The notes beneath the pieces were generated by a model. The model saw nothing but the letters and a program-made list of their open reading frames with translations. It searched no databases and was not told the origin of the DNA. Below, one piece after another: positions 1 to 8,104 of a stretch of 22,826 nucleotides of DNA (position 1 is the first letter of the stretch; the number at the start of each line of letters is the position of its first letter). Source of the DNA: Bacteriovoracaceae bacterium UBA4096 (lineage in GTDB: Bacteria > Bdellovibrionota > Bacteriovoracia > Bacteriovoracales > Bacteriovoracaceae); the NCBI GenBank assembly GCA_002381945.1, contig DFXY01000058.1:16182-39007 (forward strand), written 5' to 3'. Both the position numbers and the translations under genes were made by a program.

Positions 1-897
1 TATCCTTCGATGTTATTCTTTTTATCTCTTACAGATGTTCTGGAAGAATATAACAAAGGCGAATTCCGGGAAGTGTTCTCTCTTCCGTTGAACTTAACCG
101 ATGAAGAGAAAGAAAGATTCCTGCTAAGAAGTACTGAGATGTACTGGAGCTATAAAGGTAAATACTACTTCTTCACAAATAACTGCGCTTCAGAATCGAT
201 GAATTTGCTTAGAGTGGCCCTGAAAGATCATTCTAAAGTTCAGACCAAAAATATTAATACTCCACTTGCGATGTACAACTATCTAATTAAATCCAAAATA
301 GGCGATGCATCTGTCCTGGAGGATAAAGCACTGGCCATAAGCAAGGGCCTTTACTTTCCATCCGCTGGTGAAAAGCTGGGTCCTTCCATGGAAGCATTAG
401 GTCTTAAAAAAGTGAAATTTGCCAAATTTGTTGAAGATAATGATTCTCTAAAAAGAAGATCTTTGTATGAGGCTGCCTTGGCCAAATCCAACAATAAAAC
501 TAAAACCGCGGCCAATGCCTTACGGTTAGAAGATCTGATTGTAAAATCTTTAGAAATCCGCTTCACCAAAGAATTAGGAGCTAAAGTTTTTGGAGATGAA
601 CCTGATCCTAGACTTAAAGACAGCGATCTAGGAGAAAAGATCATCATTATTCAGAAACTATATAAGGAACTTTCTGCTGAAAATTATATCAAAGCTGGAT
701 ATGGAATACCTCTGGAAGAAGAGTTTTCTGAAATACCCCAGGAGAAAATTGATGAAGTTTTGCTTCAACTTAAAAATCACACCAATGACATTAAAACCAT
801 TGCCGAGACACTGCTATTAGAAGAATTAGGTGAACTAAAAGAGGCAATGGAGAATCGAGTGCGTTTATTAAATATTATTATTGAAAGCAATAGATAA
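1..897 (+). CDS. DUF4105/Lnb-like periplasmic protein, 5' end outside the window
   Basis: The reading frame is open from base 1, so the ATG at 10 is probably internal and the true start lies upstream. The visible part has about 298 residues. Near its beginning, the pattern of an aromatic pair followed by Asn-Asn-Cys (bases 166-189), preceded by a stretch ending in Leu-Asn-Leu-Thr-Asp-Glu-Glu, resembles the end of the DUF4105 domain, now linked to Lnb-type lipoprotein N-acyltransferases of Bacteroides. In that family this Cys is a conserved, probably catalytic, residue. The partner His motif would lie upstream of the window. The remaining 230 residues are charged and helical, with no motif I recognise. 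The next gene starts 19 bases after the stop, so the two may be co-transcribed. Family assignment is by motif memory only; the acyltransferase role is inference. Confidence 0.6.
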   Translation, partial: YPSMLFFLSLTDVLEEYNKGEFREVFSLPLNLTDEEKERFLLRSTEMYWSYKGKYYFFTNNCASESMNLLRVALKDHSKVQTKNINTPLAMYNYLIKSKIGDASVLEDKALAISKGLYFPSAGEKLGPSMEALGLKKVKFAKFVEDNDSLKRRSLYEAALAKSNNKTKTAANALRLEDLIVKSLEIRFTKELGAKVFGDEPDPRLKDSDLGEKIIIIQKLYKELSAENYIKAGYGIPLEEEFSEIPQEKIDEVLLQLKNHTNDIKTIAETLLLEELGELKEAMENRVRLLNIIIESNR

Positions 898-916
898 ATT
901 AAAAGGCATTTTTCTT

Positions 917-1672
917 ATGAAAAAACTTATTCTCCTTTCGCTTCTGCTCTCTTTTAACTCCATGGCGGGAATCCAAATCATCAGCGATTTAGATGACACC
1001 ATAAAAATTACCAATTCAGGTAATATCTGGGAGTCTATAGGGTATGGCAGCGCTCGACGGAAAGTTTACGCAGGAATGCCGGAATTTCTAGCCGCTTCAC
1101 GCTCTTATGTTAGTGCCTTAAATGTCATATCTTCTTCGCCCAGGATTTTGAAGTATCAGGTAAATAACCTTCTTGAAAAACATGAAATCCAAACGGAAAA
1201 CATCGTATTAAACCGAAACTTCAACCGTCCAGGGCATACTGAATATAAGACGAATGCGATTAAAACTATGCTCGAGGCTTCTAACGATAGTTTCATTCTT
1301 ATGGGGGATGATGTTGGAGAAGATCCGGAAATTTATGATGCCATCATTAAACTTTATCCAAACCGGATTCTGGCCAGTTATATTCACATTGTAAAAAATC
1401 GTTCCGTCCCAGCAACGGCCATCAAATATTTTACTACTCTTGATCTTGCCATCCGGGAACATCAAGCAGGTCGTCTGGCCGAAGAGCATGTCAGTGATGT
1501 CATCGCCTCCATCTTAAATGTCCGTGAATTGGAATCAGTTTTTCCTGAATTTACTTATTGCCCTACGGAACGTTCGGATGATGCATTGCTGATTGAGGCA
1601 TCATATACTTCTGATGCTTCAGCTCTTAACAATAAACTCACTGAGTACTGCTTAAATGAATGGGACGATTAA
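917..1672 (+). CDS. Secreted APP1/DUF2183 family HAD phosphatase (copy 1)
   Basis: A predicted exported phosphatase of 251 residues. I chose the ATG at 917 because it begins directly with a signal peptide (Met-Lys-Lys, a Leu-rich core, cleavage near Ser-Met-Ala-Gly). A TTG at 881 would add 12 residues in front of the signal and overlap the upstream gene. Residues 23-31 carry the HAD motif I Asp-Leu-Asp-Asp-Thr, followed by Ile-Lys. A Ser-Ser-Ser-Pro segment after a beta strand fits motif II, and Met-Gly-Asp-Asp-Val-Gly-Glu-Asp-Pro-Glu fits motif III/IV. This combination is typical of the APP1 catalytic domain (DUF2183), known from yeast as a Mg2+-dependent phosphatidate phosphatase. The substrate here is unproven. 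It has a paralog at 2780-3541, on the far side of a secreted hydrolase. Two Cys residues near the C-terminus could form a disulfide. Confidence 0.85.
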   Translation: MKKLILLSLLLSFNSMAGIQIISDLDDTIKITNSGNIWESIGYGSARRKVYAGMPEFLAASRSYVSALNVISSSPRILKYQVNNLLEKHEIQTENIVLNRNFNRPGHTEYKTNAIKTMLEASNDSFILMGDDVGEDPEIYDAIIKLYPNRILASYIHIVKNRSVPATAIKYFTTLDLAIREHQAGRLAEEHVSDVIASILNVRELESVFPEFTYCPTERSDDALLIEASYTSDASALNNKLTEYCLNEWDD

Positions 1673-1754
1673 AAAGACAAAACATTTTAAATAAGTAAAA
1701 TAATGTCGTCATTGAAGACCTCATTATGAATCAATCTTTTTCAAGGAAGATAAA

Positions 1755-2732
1755 ATGTTACCCATTTTTCTGGCCAGTCTCATTAGTTTTGCACTTGCTG
1801 CCTTTAAACCTCTCGATCCCGAGTTAAAGAATTATCCTTATCCTTTTCCTGTCGAGTTTCTTGAGGTCAAAGTCAAAACTCAAAAATATAAAATGGCCTA
1901 TATGGATCTTAAACCCCAGGGGGAGATCAAAGGCAACATCCTTCTTCTTCATGGGAAAAACTTCTCGGGAAGCTACTGGGAGAAAACAGCCAAGGATTTA
2001 GCTAAAGAAGGTTATCGGGTCCTTATGCCGGATCAAATAGGATTTGGTAAATCCAGCAAGCCTGAAATGTTTCCTTATACCTTTCAATTATTGGCCACCT
2101 TCACCCATAAACTCGTGAATCAGCAAAATCTGAAGAAATATATTGTGGTGGGGCATTCCATGGGAGGTATGCTGGCCACCAGGATGGCCTTAATGTACCC
2201 CGAAGAAATTCAGAAGCTCATTTTGGTTAATCCCATTGGTCTGGAAGATTGGAAAACAATGGTTTCTTATAAAACAGTGACCGAACTTTACCAGACAGAG
2301 CTTCAAAACAACGAAGAGAAAATCAGGAATTACCAGAAGGCCAGTTACTTTGATAATAAGTGGAAAGCTGAATATGAAAAAGGTATCGAAATCCTGGTTG
2401 GTTGGACCATGCATAAGGATTATCCACGCATTGCCTGGAATGCTGCCTTGACCTCAGATATGATTTTTACCCAACCTGTAGTCTACGAATTCAAAAATCT
2501 GCAAATGCCAACCTTGCTCCTCTTGGGTACCAGGGATCGCACGGCACTAGGCAAGGGCTGGGCTTCTGCTGAAATCAAAGAGCAAATGGGCCGCTATGAT
2601 CTACTGGGGAAAGAGGTGATAAAGAGCATCCCGCAAGGAACATTAGTGGAGCTTCCGGGGTTAGGGCATATGCCGCAGGTCGAAAATTATGACCTTTATT
2701 GGAAAAATTTGCTGGCATTCATCAAAAAGTAA
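1755..2732 (+). CDS. Secreted alpha/beta hydrolase
   Basis: A 325-residue alpha/beta-hydrolase-fold enzyme, probably an esterase, lipase or amidase acting outside the cytoplasm. The first 16 residues form a hydrophobic signal sequence, though without a strong positive n-region. The oxyanion-hole strand ends Leu-Leu-Leu-His-Gly (residues 63-67). The nucleophile elbow is Gly-His-Ser-Met-Gly-Gly with Ser135. The acid is most likely Asp261 in Gly-Thr-Arg-Asp-Arg, and the catalytic His is His305 in Gly-Leu-Gly-His-Met-Pro. The full triad is therefore present. An AAGGAAG ribosome-binding site lies at about 1743-1750. The gene sits between two APP1-type phosphatase genes, which suggests a shared lipid-related task, but the substrate cannot be read from the sequence. 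An intracellular hydrolase with a membrane anchor instead of a cleaved signal is the main alternative. Confidence 0.88.
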   Translation: MLPIFLASLISFALAAFKPLDPELKNYPYPFPVEFLEVKVKTQKYKMAYMDLKPQGEIKGNILLLHGKNFSGSYWEKTAKDLAKEGYRVLMPDQIGFGKSSKPEMFPYTFQLLATFTHKLVNQQNLKKYIVVGHSMGGMLATRMALMYPEEIQKLILVNPIGLEDWKTMVSYKTVTELYQTELQNNEEKIRNYQKASYFDNKWKAEYEKGIEILVGWTMHKDYPRIAWNAALTSDMIFTQPVVYEFKNLQMPTLLLLGTRDRTALGKGWASAEIKEQMGRYDLLGKEVIKSIPQGTLVELPGLGHMPQVENYDLYWKNLLAFIKK

Positions 2733-2751
2733 GAAGTTTAAAGTTTCGTAT

Positions 2752-2781
2752 ATGACAGGAATTAGTTCTAATTCCTGTCAT
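2752..2781 (+). promoter_or_regulatory. Perfect 12-bp inverted repeat over a start codon
   Basis: The arms ATGACAGGAATT (2752-2763) and AATTCCTGTCAT (2770-2781) are exactly complementary around a 6-base loop. The first two bases of the next gene's ATG (2780-2782) lie inside the right arm. The only Shine-Dalgarno-like AGGA (2757-2760) lies in the left arm, paired with TCCT. There is no T-run after it, so it does not look like an ordinary terminator of the hydrolase gene. It could hold the start region closed, or be a DNA operator. Confidence 0.75.
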
Positions 2782-3541
2782 GAAAAACTTTATTTTTACT
2801 ATCCTTGTTTTCTTTTCCTTAAATACTTTTGCTTCCATTGCCATATTGAGCGATTTAGATGACACCATTAAAATTACTCAATCCAGCGGCAATGTCGGAG
2901 ATTTATTAGGGGATAAAGTGTTTACGGCCATACCGGATTTTTTCCGGGCCACAAAAGACTACTCCAATGAATTGCACGTTCTCTCGGCTTCACCAGAACT
3001 CATCCGGGGCCATGTCACTCATGTCTTACATAAACATGTTATCAGATTTAAGAGCCTTACTTTAAGAGAAAGCATTCTGGAAGATAAATTCGATTTTAAA
3101 TTTCGTGAAATTAAACGCATCCTGGATGCGAGTACTGATGATTTTATTTTAATTGGTGATGATCTGGGGGAGGATCCTGAGGTTTATAGCGCAATTGCGG
3201 GGCTTTATCCTAACCGTATTCTTGATGTGTACATCCGGGTTATTAATGGCAGACCTTTAAAAAAGAAGAAATCTCTCACCACCTATTACACAAGTTTTGA
3301 TCTTTTCTTAAGAGAGTATGAGGCAGGTCGTATGGGTTACAGTTGGGTCAAGACTGCTTTGGATAAGCTGATAAAAGAAGTTAGAACAGAGTATATCTTT
3401 CCTAAAAAAGCAAAATGTCCTACCACTTATCACGTGTGGCAGTGGCAATATGAGACCGATTTTTCTAACGATGCCCGGGCCCTGGTCCAGAAACTCACAG
3501 CTGCCTGTAGAGTAAGACAGTCAGTTAATATTCTCCCGTAA
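2780..3541 (+). CDS. Secreted APP1/DUF2183 family HAD phosphatase (copy 2)
   Basis: A 253-residue paralog of the protein at 917-1672, with the same layout. It has a Lys-started signal peptide with likely cleavage near Thr-Phe-Ala-Ser, then HAD motif I (Asp25-Leu-Asp-Asp-Thr), a Ser-Ala-Ser-Pro segment, and Ile-Gly-Asp-Asp-Leu-Gly-Glu-Asp-Pro-Glu. The C-terminal part keeps the Tyr-Tyr/Phe-Thr, Leu-Arg-Glu and Glu-Ala-Gly-Arg elements of copy 1. By family knowledge it is a phosphatidate-phosphatase-like enzyme; here that is inference. No other start is possible upstream, because an in-frame TGA occurs at 2753. The start codon is therefore the one locked in the inverted repeat at 2752-2781, and no free Shine-Dalgarno sequence is visible. 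The pair most likely arose by duplication around the hydrolase gene. Confidence 0.86.
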   Translation: MKNFIFTILVFFSLNTFASIAILSDLDDTIKITQSSGNVGDLLGDKVFTAIPDFFRATKDYSNELHVLSASPELIRGHVTHVLHKHVIRFKSLTLRESILEDKFDFKFREIKRILDASTDDFILIGDDLGEDPEVYSAIAGLYPNRILDVYIRVINGRPLKKKKSLTTYYTSFDLFLREYEAGRMGYSWVKTALDKLIKEVRTEYIFPKKAKCPTTYHVWQWQYETDFSNDARALVQKLTAACRVRQSVNILP

Positions 3542-3603
3542 AACTCTTCAATCCTTATTGCAGTCTGCTAGAATAATAGCACGAACAGTAAAAAGGAATG
3601 TGA

Positions 3604-5052
3604 ATGGATCTCTCGAATCTGATCTCTCAAGAAGAGTTAATCAAACGTAGTACCCAGATAAAGAAAGTTTTTTTCTATCGGATTTGTGGGGCGGGCATGG
3701 GACCTGCCGCTGTGTTGGTAAAACAAGCAGGCTTTGACGTGCATGGTGCTGACTCAGCTTTTTATCCACCGATGAGCACATTTCTGGAAACGACCGGCAT
3801 TCCTTTATTTAAGTTAGAAGAAGCCACTCCTGAATTTCTGAAACAATATGATTTAATCGTGGTTGGTAATTCGGTTTCTGGAAAAGCCGAAGTGGCACGA
3901 ATGATTGAGAAAGTGGGAGTGCCCTTTACTTCATTCCCTTCCGCACTTGGGTCATTGGTGCTTAAAAACAAGAACGTAATTGGTATTGCCGGGACTCATG
4001 GAAAAACCACCACGACCTATTTCATGACTCAAATGCTGGAGAAACTGGGACAGAATCCTGGGTATTTAGTAGGTGGGATTATTGAAGGGCGCGAGCCTGC
4101 CAAATTAGGTGATAACTACTTTGTCATTGAGAGTGATGAATATGACTCCGCTTATTTCCATAAAATTTCCAAGTTTCGTTTATACGAATTAAAAAGCATG
4201 ATTTTAACTTCGCTTGAGTTTGATCATGCAGATATCTTTTCTTCAGTTGAAAAAATTGAAGATGAATTCAGAGATGTTATTCCTGGTATGAAATCAACGC
4301 TGATCTTTAACCAAGAGTATGCATCTGCCATGAAACTTTTTCATGAATACTCCGGTAAGAATCCTGTCCAGAAATGGTACCTCTATGGAGAAGGCTCAGA
4401 AATTGGGCCACATGATGTCAGGACTTTTGAAAATGGTTCCAATTTCACATTGAACTGGAAGGGCCAGAAAGTATCATTCGACTCAAGTGTGGTTGGTCAG
4501 CATAATGTTCTTAACCTTGCCAGTTGCGTGATCTTCCTCTTGTCCGAGGGATTTTCAGTTTCTGACGTTCAAAAAGCATCGTTGGAAATTGGTATGGTAA
4601 AGCGCCGTCAGGAAGTTCGTGGAAAATACCGGGACATGGTAGTGATTGATGATTTCGCCCATCATCCCCGGGCGATCACAGTGACCTTAGATGCTATTCG
4701 CGCCCGTTTTAAAAATAAAAAAATTATCACCATTTTTGAACCGATATCGGCGACTGCTCGGAGTGCCATTTTTCAAAATGAATTCAGAGATTCACTGGCC
4801 CTTTCAGATAAAGTGATTATTGCTAAGGCGAGCATTCCAACGACTGCTATAAATGGCAAAGATCTGGATGTGGATAAGCTGGCCCAGGAAATTTCCGGAA
4901 TGGGTAAACCAGCAGTTTGTGTTAGTAAGCTCGAAGAGTTAAGACACAACATCGATGAGAGCGCAGATAAGGATTCTGTTTTATTAGTTTTAAGTAACCG
5001 CACCTGTTTAGGACTTTGGGAGTCGAACTTTGTTCAAGAACTTAAGACTTAA
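3604..5052 (+). CDS. mpl: UDP-N-acetylmuramate:murein tripeptide ligase Mpl
   Basis: A cytoplasmic Mur-ligase-family enzyme that joins recycled L-Ala-gamma-D-Glu-meso-DAP to UDP-MurNAc with ATP. It has 482 residues; E. coli Mpl has 457. An N-terminal Rossmann-like domain carries the Mpl-type Tyr-Pro-Pro-Met-Ser-Thr (54-59). The ATP P-loop is Gly-Thr-His-Gly-Lys-Thr-Thr-Thr-Thr (130-138), followed by Ile-Glu-Ser-Asp-Glu-Tyr-Asp and Leu-Glu-Phe-Asp-His-Ala-Asp. The last domain has Asp-Asp-Phe-Ala-His-His-Pro at about 347-353. The Tyr-Pro-Pro-Met-Ser-Thr and His-His-Pro signatures favour Mpl over MurC. The N-terminus is about 20 residues longer than the E. coli protein. An AAAAGGAA ribosome-binding site lies at 3591-3598, and a TAGAAT -10-like box at 3569-3574 lacks a convincing -35. 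Its 3' end overlaps the next gene by 23 bases. For a predator, the enzyme fits reuse of prey or own wall peptides. Confidence 0.93.
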   Translation: MDLSNLISQEELIKRSTQIKKVFFYRICGAGMGPAAVLVKQAGFDVHGADSAFYPPMSTFLETTGIPLFKLEEATPEFLKQYDLIVVGNSVSGKAEVARMIEKVGVPFTSFPSALGSLVLKNKNVIGIAGTHGKTTTTYFMTQMLEKLGQNPGYLVGGIIEGREPAKLGDNYFVIESDEYDSAYFHKISKFRLYELKSMILTSLEFDHADIFSSVEKIEDEFRDVIPGMKSTLIFNQEYASAMKLFHEYSGKNPVQKWYLYGEGSEIGPHDVRTFENGSNFTLNWKGQKVSFDSSVVGQHNVLNLASCVIFLLSEGFSVSDVQKASLEIGMVKRRQEVRGKYRDMVVIDDFAHHPRAITVTLDAIRARFKNKKIITIFEPISATARSAIFQNEFRDSLALSDKVIIAKASIPTTAINGKDLDVDKLAQEISGMGKPAVCVSKLEELRHNIDESADKDSVLLVLSNRTCLGLWESNFVQELKT

Positions 5053-6754
5053 GAGTCTTTACCTCACACTTTTTTGCTTCTCACTCAACTCATGCGCTCA
5101 TACTGTAAAATGGGAGGGGAAGATTTCTGATCACGCCTCTTCTTACCAGAAGGCGCTAAAAAAGTTTAATAGCAAGATTTGTGTGCCAAAAGCTGAGAGC
5201 ATTTTTGAGCAGTACCTCAGGGATTACCGTGGGCAGGGTTACTGGATTCCGGAACTTAATGAAGATGTAGATGTTGAGAGCATTAAGGCCTTACTGCCGC
5301 AGATGGAACAAAAACTTGCCTGGATCAAAAATCAAAAAGAGCAGGTTAAGAAAAAGCCTTTCCCTAAAAATGCTGTAACAGCAAATGCTAAAAAAATCCT
5401 GAAGGAGCTTCTGGATCTAAAAAAGACGGAATTGAACACTGATGAAGAAAAAAAAGTGGCTTCCCGTAAGGCATCATTAAAGCTCTTAAGTCGCTTGCTC
5501 AAGACCTATGAAGAACTGGTCAGAGATGTTTCCTTTCTTTCTAGTTTTCAGTATCCGGTGGATCATCTGAAAAACCGTAAGGTCCATGATGGTTTAAGGG
5601 ACAAAGAAGACCCTGAGTCTGTGAAGATGGCCAATTACACTTTCCTTTACAGAAAGCTTCTGGAAGACGGTGCTTACAATAAGGATCACACTGGTTCTGA
5701 TATTTATCTTAGGACAACTCTGGATACTCTGCATTTTGAATTAAATTCTCATGGATTTTATCTGACTGAAGACGCTCGTTATGATTTGGATTTCGTCCTC
5801 TCTAAAATTGAATCAGAATTATCCAAAGGTAAAGATCGCATCATCGAGAGACTTACCGAATGGGAGGAAAGAACCGGAAGGACGTTGGATTTTTACCGTT
5901 CACTGACACTCCCTGAGAATCAAGTGCCTTCCATTGCCGGGGATAAATCCAGCACTGCCAATCGACAGCTCATTCGCGAGCATAATAAGGCCACCAATCG
6001 TTTGAAAGAGTTTGTTTATAGTAAACAAGCGGAAGTTTATAATTATTGGCTTAATCAACCGGAATTACCTCGGGCCATTTTTGTCTTAGAAACGATCCTG
6101 CTAAATGAAGTCGGAGGAGTTGATGGCGATGAAGCCTTGGAAAGAATGGATGTTGCCCGAGTGGTGATGAACCGTCTGGATAAACCGAAGTACTTGTCCA
6201 TTGGGAATAAAGAATTCATTTATCCTTATCTTAAAAAAGTAACATCTGACTTTCATATAAAGAATGAAAGATGGCTAAATGCTTTGTTTAAGCAGGGTGA
6301 GTTTTCTTTTACTTATTATTATATGAGTGGAGTGGCGAAAATTTTCTGTCCGGACATGTCTCCTAACGCCAAAAAACTACGCAAAAAGAACGTGGAAATT
6401 GCACTTCAGGTTCTAAAAGAGGAAAACACCTCCTTTCAAACCACCCGTTATTTTTCCCGGGCCAGTATGATCGGCAGGATCCATATGGACTCTATTTGGG
6501 AAGATTACATTCCATACCCAGAGCGACCGGGATTACTGGCAGAAGGTCAGGAGAGACTGCTAAAAGCTTTTAATAAGGGCGAATACACCTACCTTTATTC
6601 TTTTAAAGATCCCGCCTTCGAGCTGTATCAGGTGGTTGAAATAAACGGTCGAAATTATGCTTTGGGTGAGAAAAACGGTATTAAACTCTTTTTTGGACAC
6701 CGAAACCCACATTATTTTAAATACTTTACCAAGACAGAAATTCATCACAGGTAG
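5030..6754 (+). CDS. Lipoprotein with SleB-like cell-wall hydrolase features
   Basis: The TTG at 5030 is the chosen start. It gives a lipoprotein signal with lipobox Leu-Asn-Ser-Cys (Cys at residue 22) and has GGGAG at 5018-5022, seven bases upstream. It overlaps the end of mpl by 23 bases, so the two genes are probably translationally coupled. The 574-residue protein has a long charged, helical N-terminal half. Around residues 350-390 it reads Leu-Asn-Glu-Val-Gly-Gly, then Ala-Arg-Val-Val-Met-Asn-Arg-Leu. This resembles the start of the SleB/Hydrolase_2 domain (catalytic Glu, then Ala-Val-Val-Leu-Asn-Arg). A Gly-Glu-Phe-Ser-Phe-Thr segment and a Thr-Arg-Tyr-Phe-Ser segment occur at matching later positions. 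A peptidoglycan hydrolase role next to mpl is therefore plausible but unproven. Without a profile search it should be treated as a lipoprotein of unknown function. Confidence 0.7.
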   Translation: MFKNLRLKSLYLTLFCFSLNSCAHTVKWEGKISDHASSYQKALKKFNSKICVPKAESIFEQYLRDYRGQGYWIPELNEDVDVESIKALLPQMEQKLAWIKNQKEQVKKKPFPKNAVTANAKKILKELLDLKKTELNTDEEKKVASRKASLKLLSRLLKTYEELVRDVSFLSSFQYPVDHLKNRKVHDGLRDKEDPESVKMANYTFLYRKLLEDGAYNKDHTGSDIYLRTTLDTLHFELNSHGFYLTEDARYDLDFVLSKIESELSKGKDRIIERLTEWEERTGRTLDFYRSLTLPENQVPSIAGDKSSTANRQLIREHNKATNRLKEFVYSKQAEVYNYWLNQPELPRAIFVLETILLNEVGGVDGDEALERMDVARVVMNRLDKPKYLSIGNKEFIYPYLKKVTSDFHIKNERWLNALFKQGEFSFTYYYMSGVAKIFCPDMSPNAKKLRKKNVEIALQVLKEENTSFQTTRYFSRASMIGRIHMDSIWEDYIPYPERPGLLAEGQERLLKAFNKGEYTYLYSFKDPAFELYQVVEINGRNYALGEKNGIKLFFGHRNPHYFKYFTKTEIHHR

Positions 6755-6792
6755 TCAGCTTTTATTTAAGGTAAATATTCATAAAATTCTTT

Positions 6793-6821
6793 TTGATAAA
6801 ACGCAGCAACCACGGTATAAA
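6793..6821 (+). promoter_or_regulatory. Sigma70-type promoter of metK
   Basis: A -35 box TTGATA (6793-6798) and a -10 box TATAAA (6816-6821) are separated by exactly 17 bases; each has five of six consensus bases. The likely transcript start near 6828 leaves a leader of about 39 bases, carrying AGGAG at 6854-6858, eight bases before the metK ATG. The leader is too short to hold a SAM riboswitch. Confidence 0.65.
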
Positions 6822-6866
6822 TCGCCCATTAGATTATTATTTGTTTAGATACCAGGAGCTACGCTT

Positions 6867-8030
6867 ATGTTGAAAGATTATATGTTTACCTCTGAATCAG
6901 TAACTGAGGGTCACCCGGATAAGATTGCTGATCAGATTTCTGATGCAGTCCTGGACGCTATGCTTGCTCAGGATCCTAAGTCTCGAGTTGCCTGTGAAAC
7001 CCTCATCACGACTGGTTTAGTTGTAGTTGCTGGTGAGATCACAACTGGTGCTAACGTTGACATCAACGATACTGTTCGAAAGACCATCAGAAAAATTGGT
7101 TATGACCATTCAGATAAAGGCTTTGATGCCAATACTTGTGGTGTAACAATTGCTGTTGGAAAACAGTCTCAGGATATTGCTGTTGGAGTAAATGAAGGCG
7201 AAGGCAAATTCCTTGATCAAGGTGCCGGTGACCAGGGTCTGATGTTTGGTTATGCGATCAATGAAACAGATTCGCACATGCCAATCACTATCGATCTTTC
7301 ACATCGATTGGCACAGAAGCTTTCTGAAGTCCGCCACAACGGAATTCTTAAAGATCTTCGCGCTGATGGTAAGACTCAAGTGACTGCTCAATATATTGAT
7401 GGAAAACTTTCTCGTTTGGATGCGATCGTGGTTTCTACTCAGCACGCTGAGAGCATGACTCAAAAGCAAATTGAAGAAGGCATCATGGAGGAAGTCATTA
7501 AGAAGACTGTTCCATCTCACTTAATCGATAAAAATACTAAATACTTCATCAATCCAACTGGCCGCTTTGTTATTGGCGGACCTATGGGGGATGCTGGTCT
7601 TACAGGCCGTAAAATCATCGTTGATACTTACGGTGGTCATGGCGCTCACGGTGGTGGTGCATTCTCTGGTAAAGATCCTTCGAAAGTGGATCGTTCAGCT
7701 GCCTATGCTGCCCGTCACATTGCTAAGAACGTAGTTGCTGCAGGACTTGCTGACCGCGCGTTGGTTCAGGTTGCTTATGCCATTGGTGTTGCTAAACCTA
7801 TGTCTCTTTTGATTGATACATTTGGTACTGCTAAAGTTGATGAAGCAAAATTAACTGCAGCAATCAATGAACTTTTCGACATGAGACCAAAAGCGATCAT
7901 TCAGCGTCTTGATCTTCTTCGTCCAATTTATTCTGAAACAGCTGCTTACGGACACTTTGGCCGTACTTCTGCTCAAGGATTCACTTGGGAAAGACTGGAC
8001 ATGGTTGACGCTCTTAAAGGCTTCTTCTAA
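6867..8030 (+). CDS. metK: S-adenosylmethionine synthetase MetK
   Basis: This enzyme makes S-adenosylmethionine from methionine and ATP in the cytoplasm. At 387 residues it has the normal full length. The ATP-site motif Gly-His-Pro-Asp-Lys is at 15-19, the Gly-Ala-Gly-Asp-Gln-Gly motif at 119-124, and the Gly-rich loop running from Gly-Gly-His-Gly-Ala-His to Lys-Asp-Pro-Ser-Lys-Val-Asp-Arg at 256-276. It has its own promoter (6793-6821), a strong AGGAG ribosome-binding site and a strong terminator (8041-8069), so it appears to be a monocistronic housekeeping unit. Its codon use is smoother than that of its neighbours (many GCT, GGT and CGT codons), as expected for a highly expressed gene. Confidence 0.98.
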   Translation: MLKDYMFTSESVTEGHPDKIADQISDAVLDAMLAQDPKSRVACETLITTGLVVVAGEITTGANVDINDTVRKTIRKIGYDHSDKGFDANTCGVTIAVGKQSQDIAVGVNEGEGKFLDQGAGDQGLMFGYAINETDSHMPITIDLSHRLAQKLSEVRHNGILKDLRADGKTQVTAQYIDGKLSRLDAIVVSTQHAESMTQKQIEEGIMEEVIKKTVPSHLIDKNTKYFINPTGRFVIGGPMGDAGLTGRKIIVDTYGGHGAHGGGAFSGKDPSKVDRSAAYAARHIAKNVVAAGLADRALVQVAYAIGVAKPMSLLIDTFGTAKVDEAKLTAAINELFDMRPKAIIQRLDLLRPIYSETAAYGHFGRTSAQGFTWERLDMVDALKGFF

Positions 8031-8040
8031 TCAAATTTCA

Positions 8041-8069
8041 AAGGCCCTCTTCGGAGGGCCTTTTTTTTT
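8041..8069 (+). terminator. Intrinsic terminator of metK
   Basis: A nine-base-pair stem, AAGGCCCTC (8041-8049) with GAGGGCCTT (8054-8062), is closed by a C(UUCG)G tetraloop and followed by an unbroken T-run to 8069. It begins 11 bases after the metK stop codon. Confidence 0.95.
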
Positions 8070-8104
8070 ACCCATAACTTTCATTTCGCATTAAGATATC
8101 TGTT

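Noticed and set aside
881..916. Alternative TTG start of the first APP1-type phosphatase at 881
   Set aside because: It would place 12 extra residues before a normal signal peptide and overlap the preceding gene; the ATG at 917 is the better start.
6657..6848. A 63-codon + strand frame overlapping the end of the lipoprotein gene and the metK promoter
   Set aside because: It lies in a shifted frame of the lipoprotein gene, has no ribosome-binding site and runs across the promoter; the composition looks accidental.
6822..6866. Possible SAM riboswitch ahead of metK
   Set aside because: Only about 40 bases separate the predicted transcript start and the ATG, and there is no multi-stem fold or terminator.
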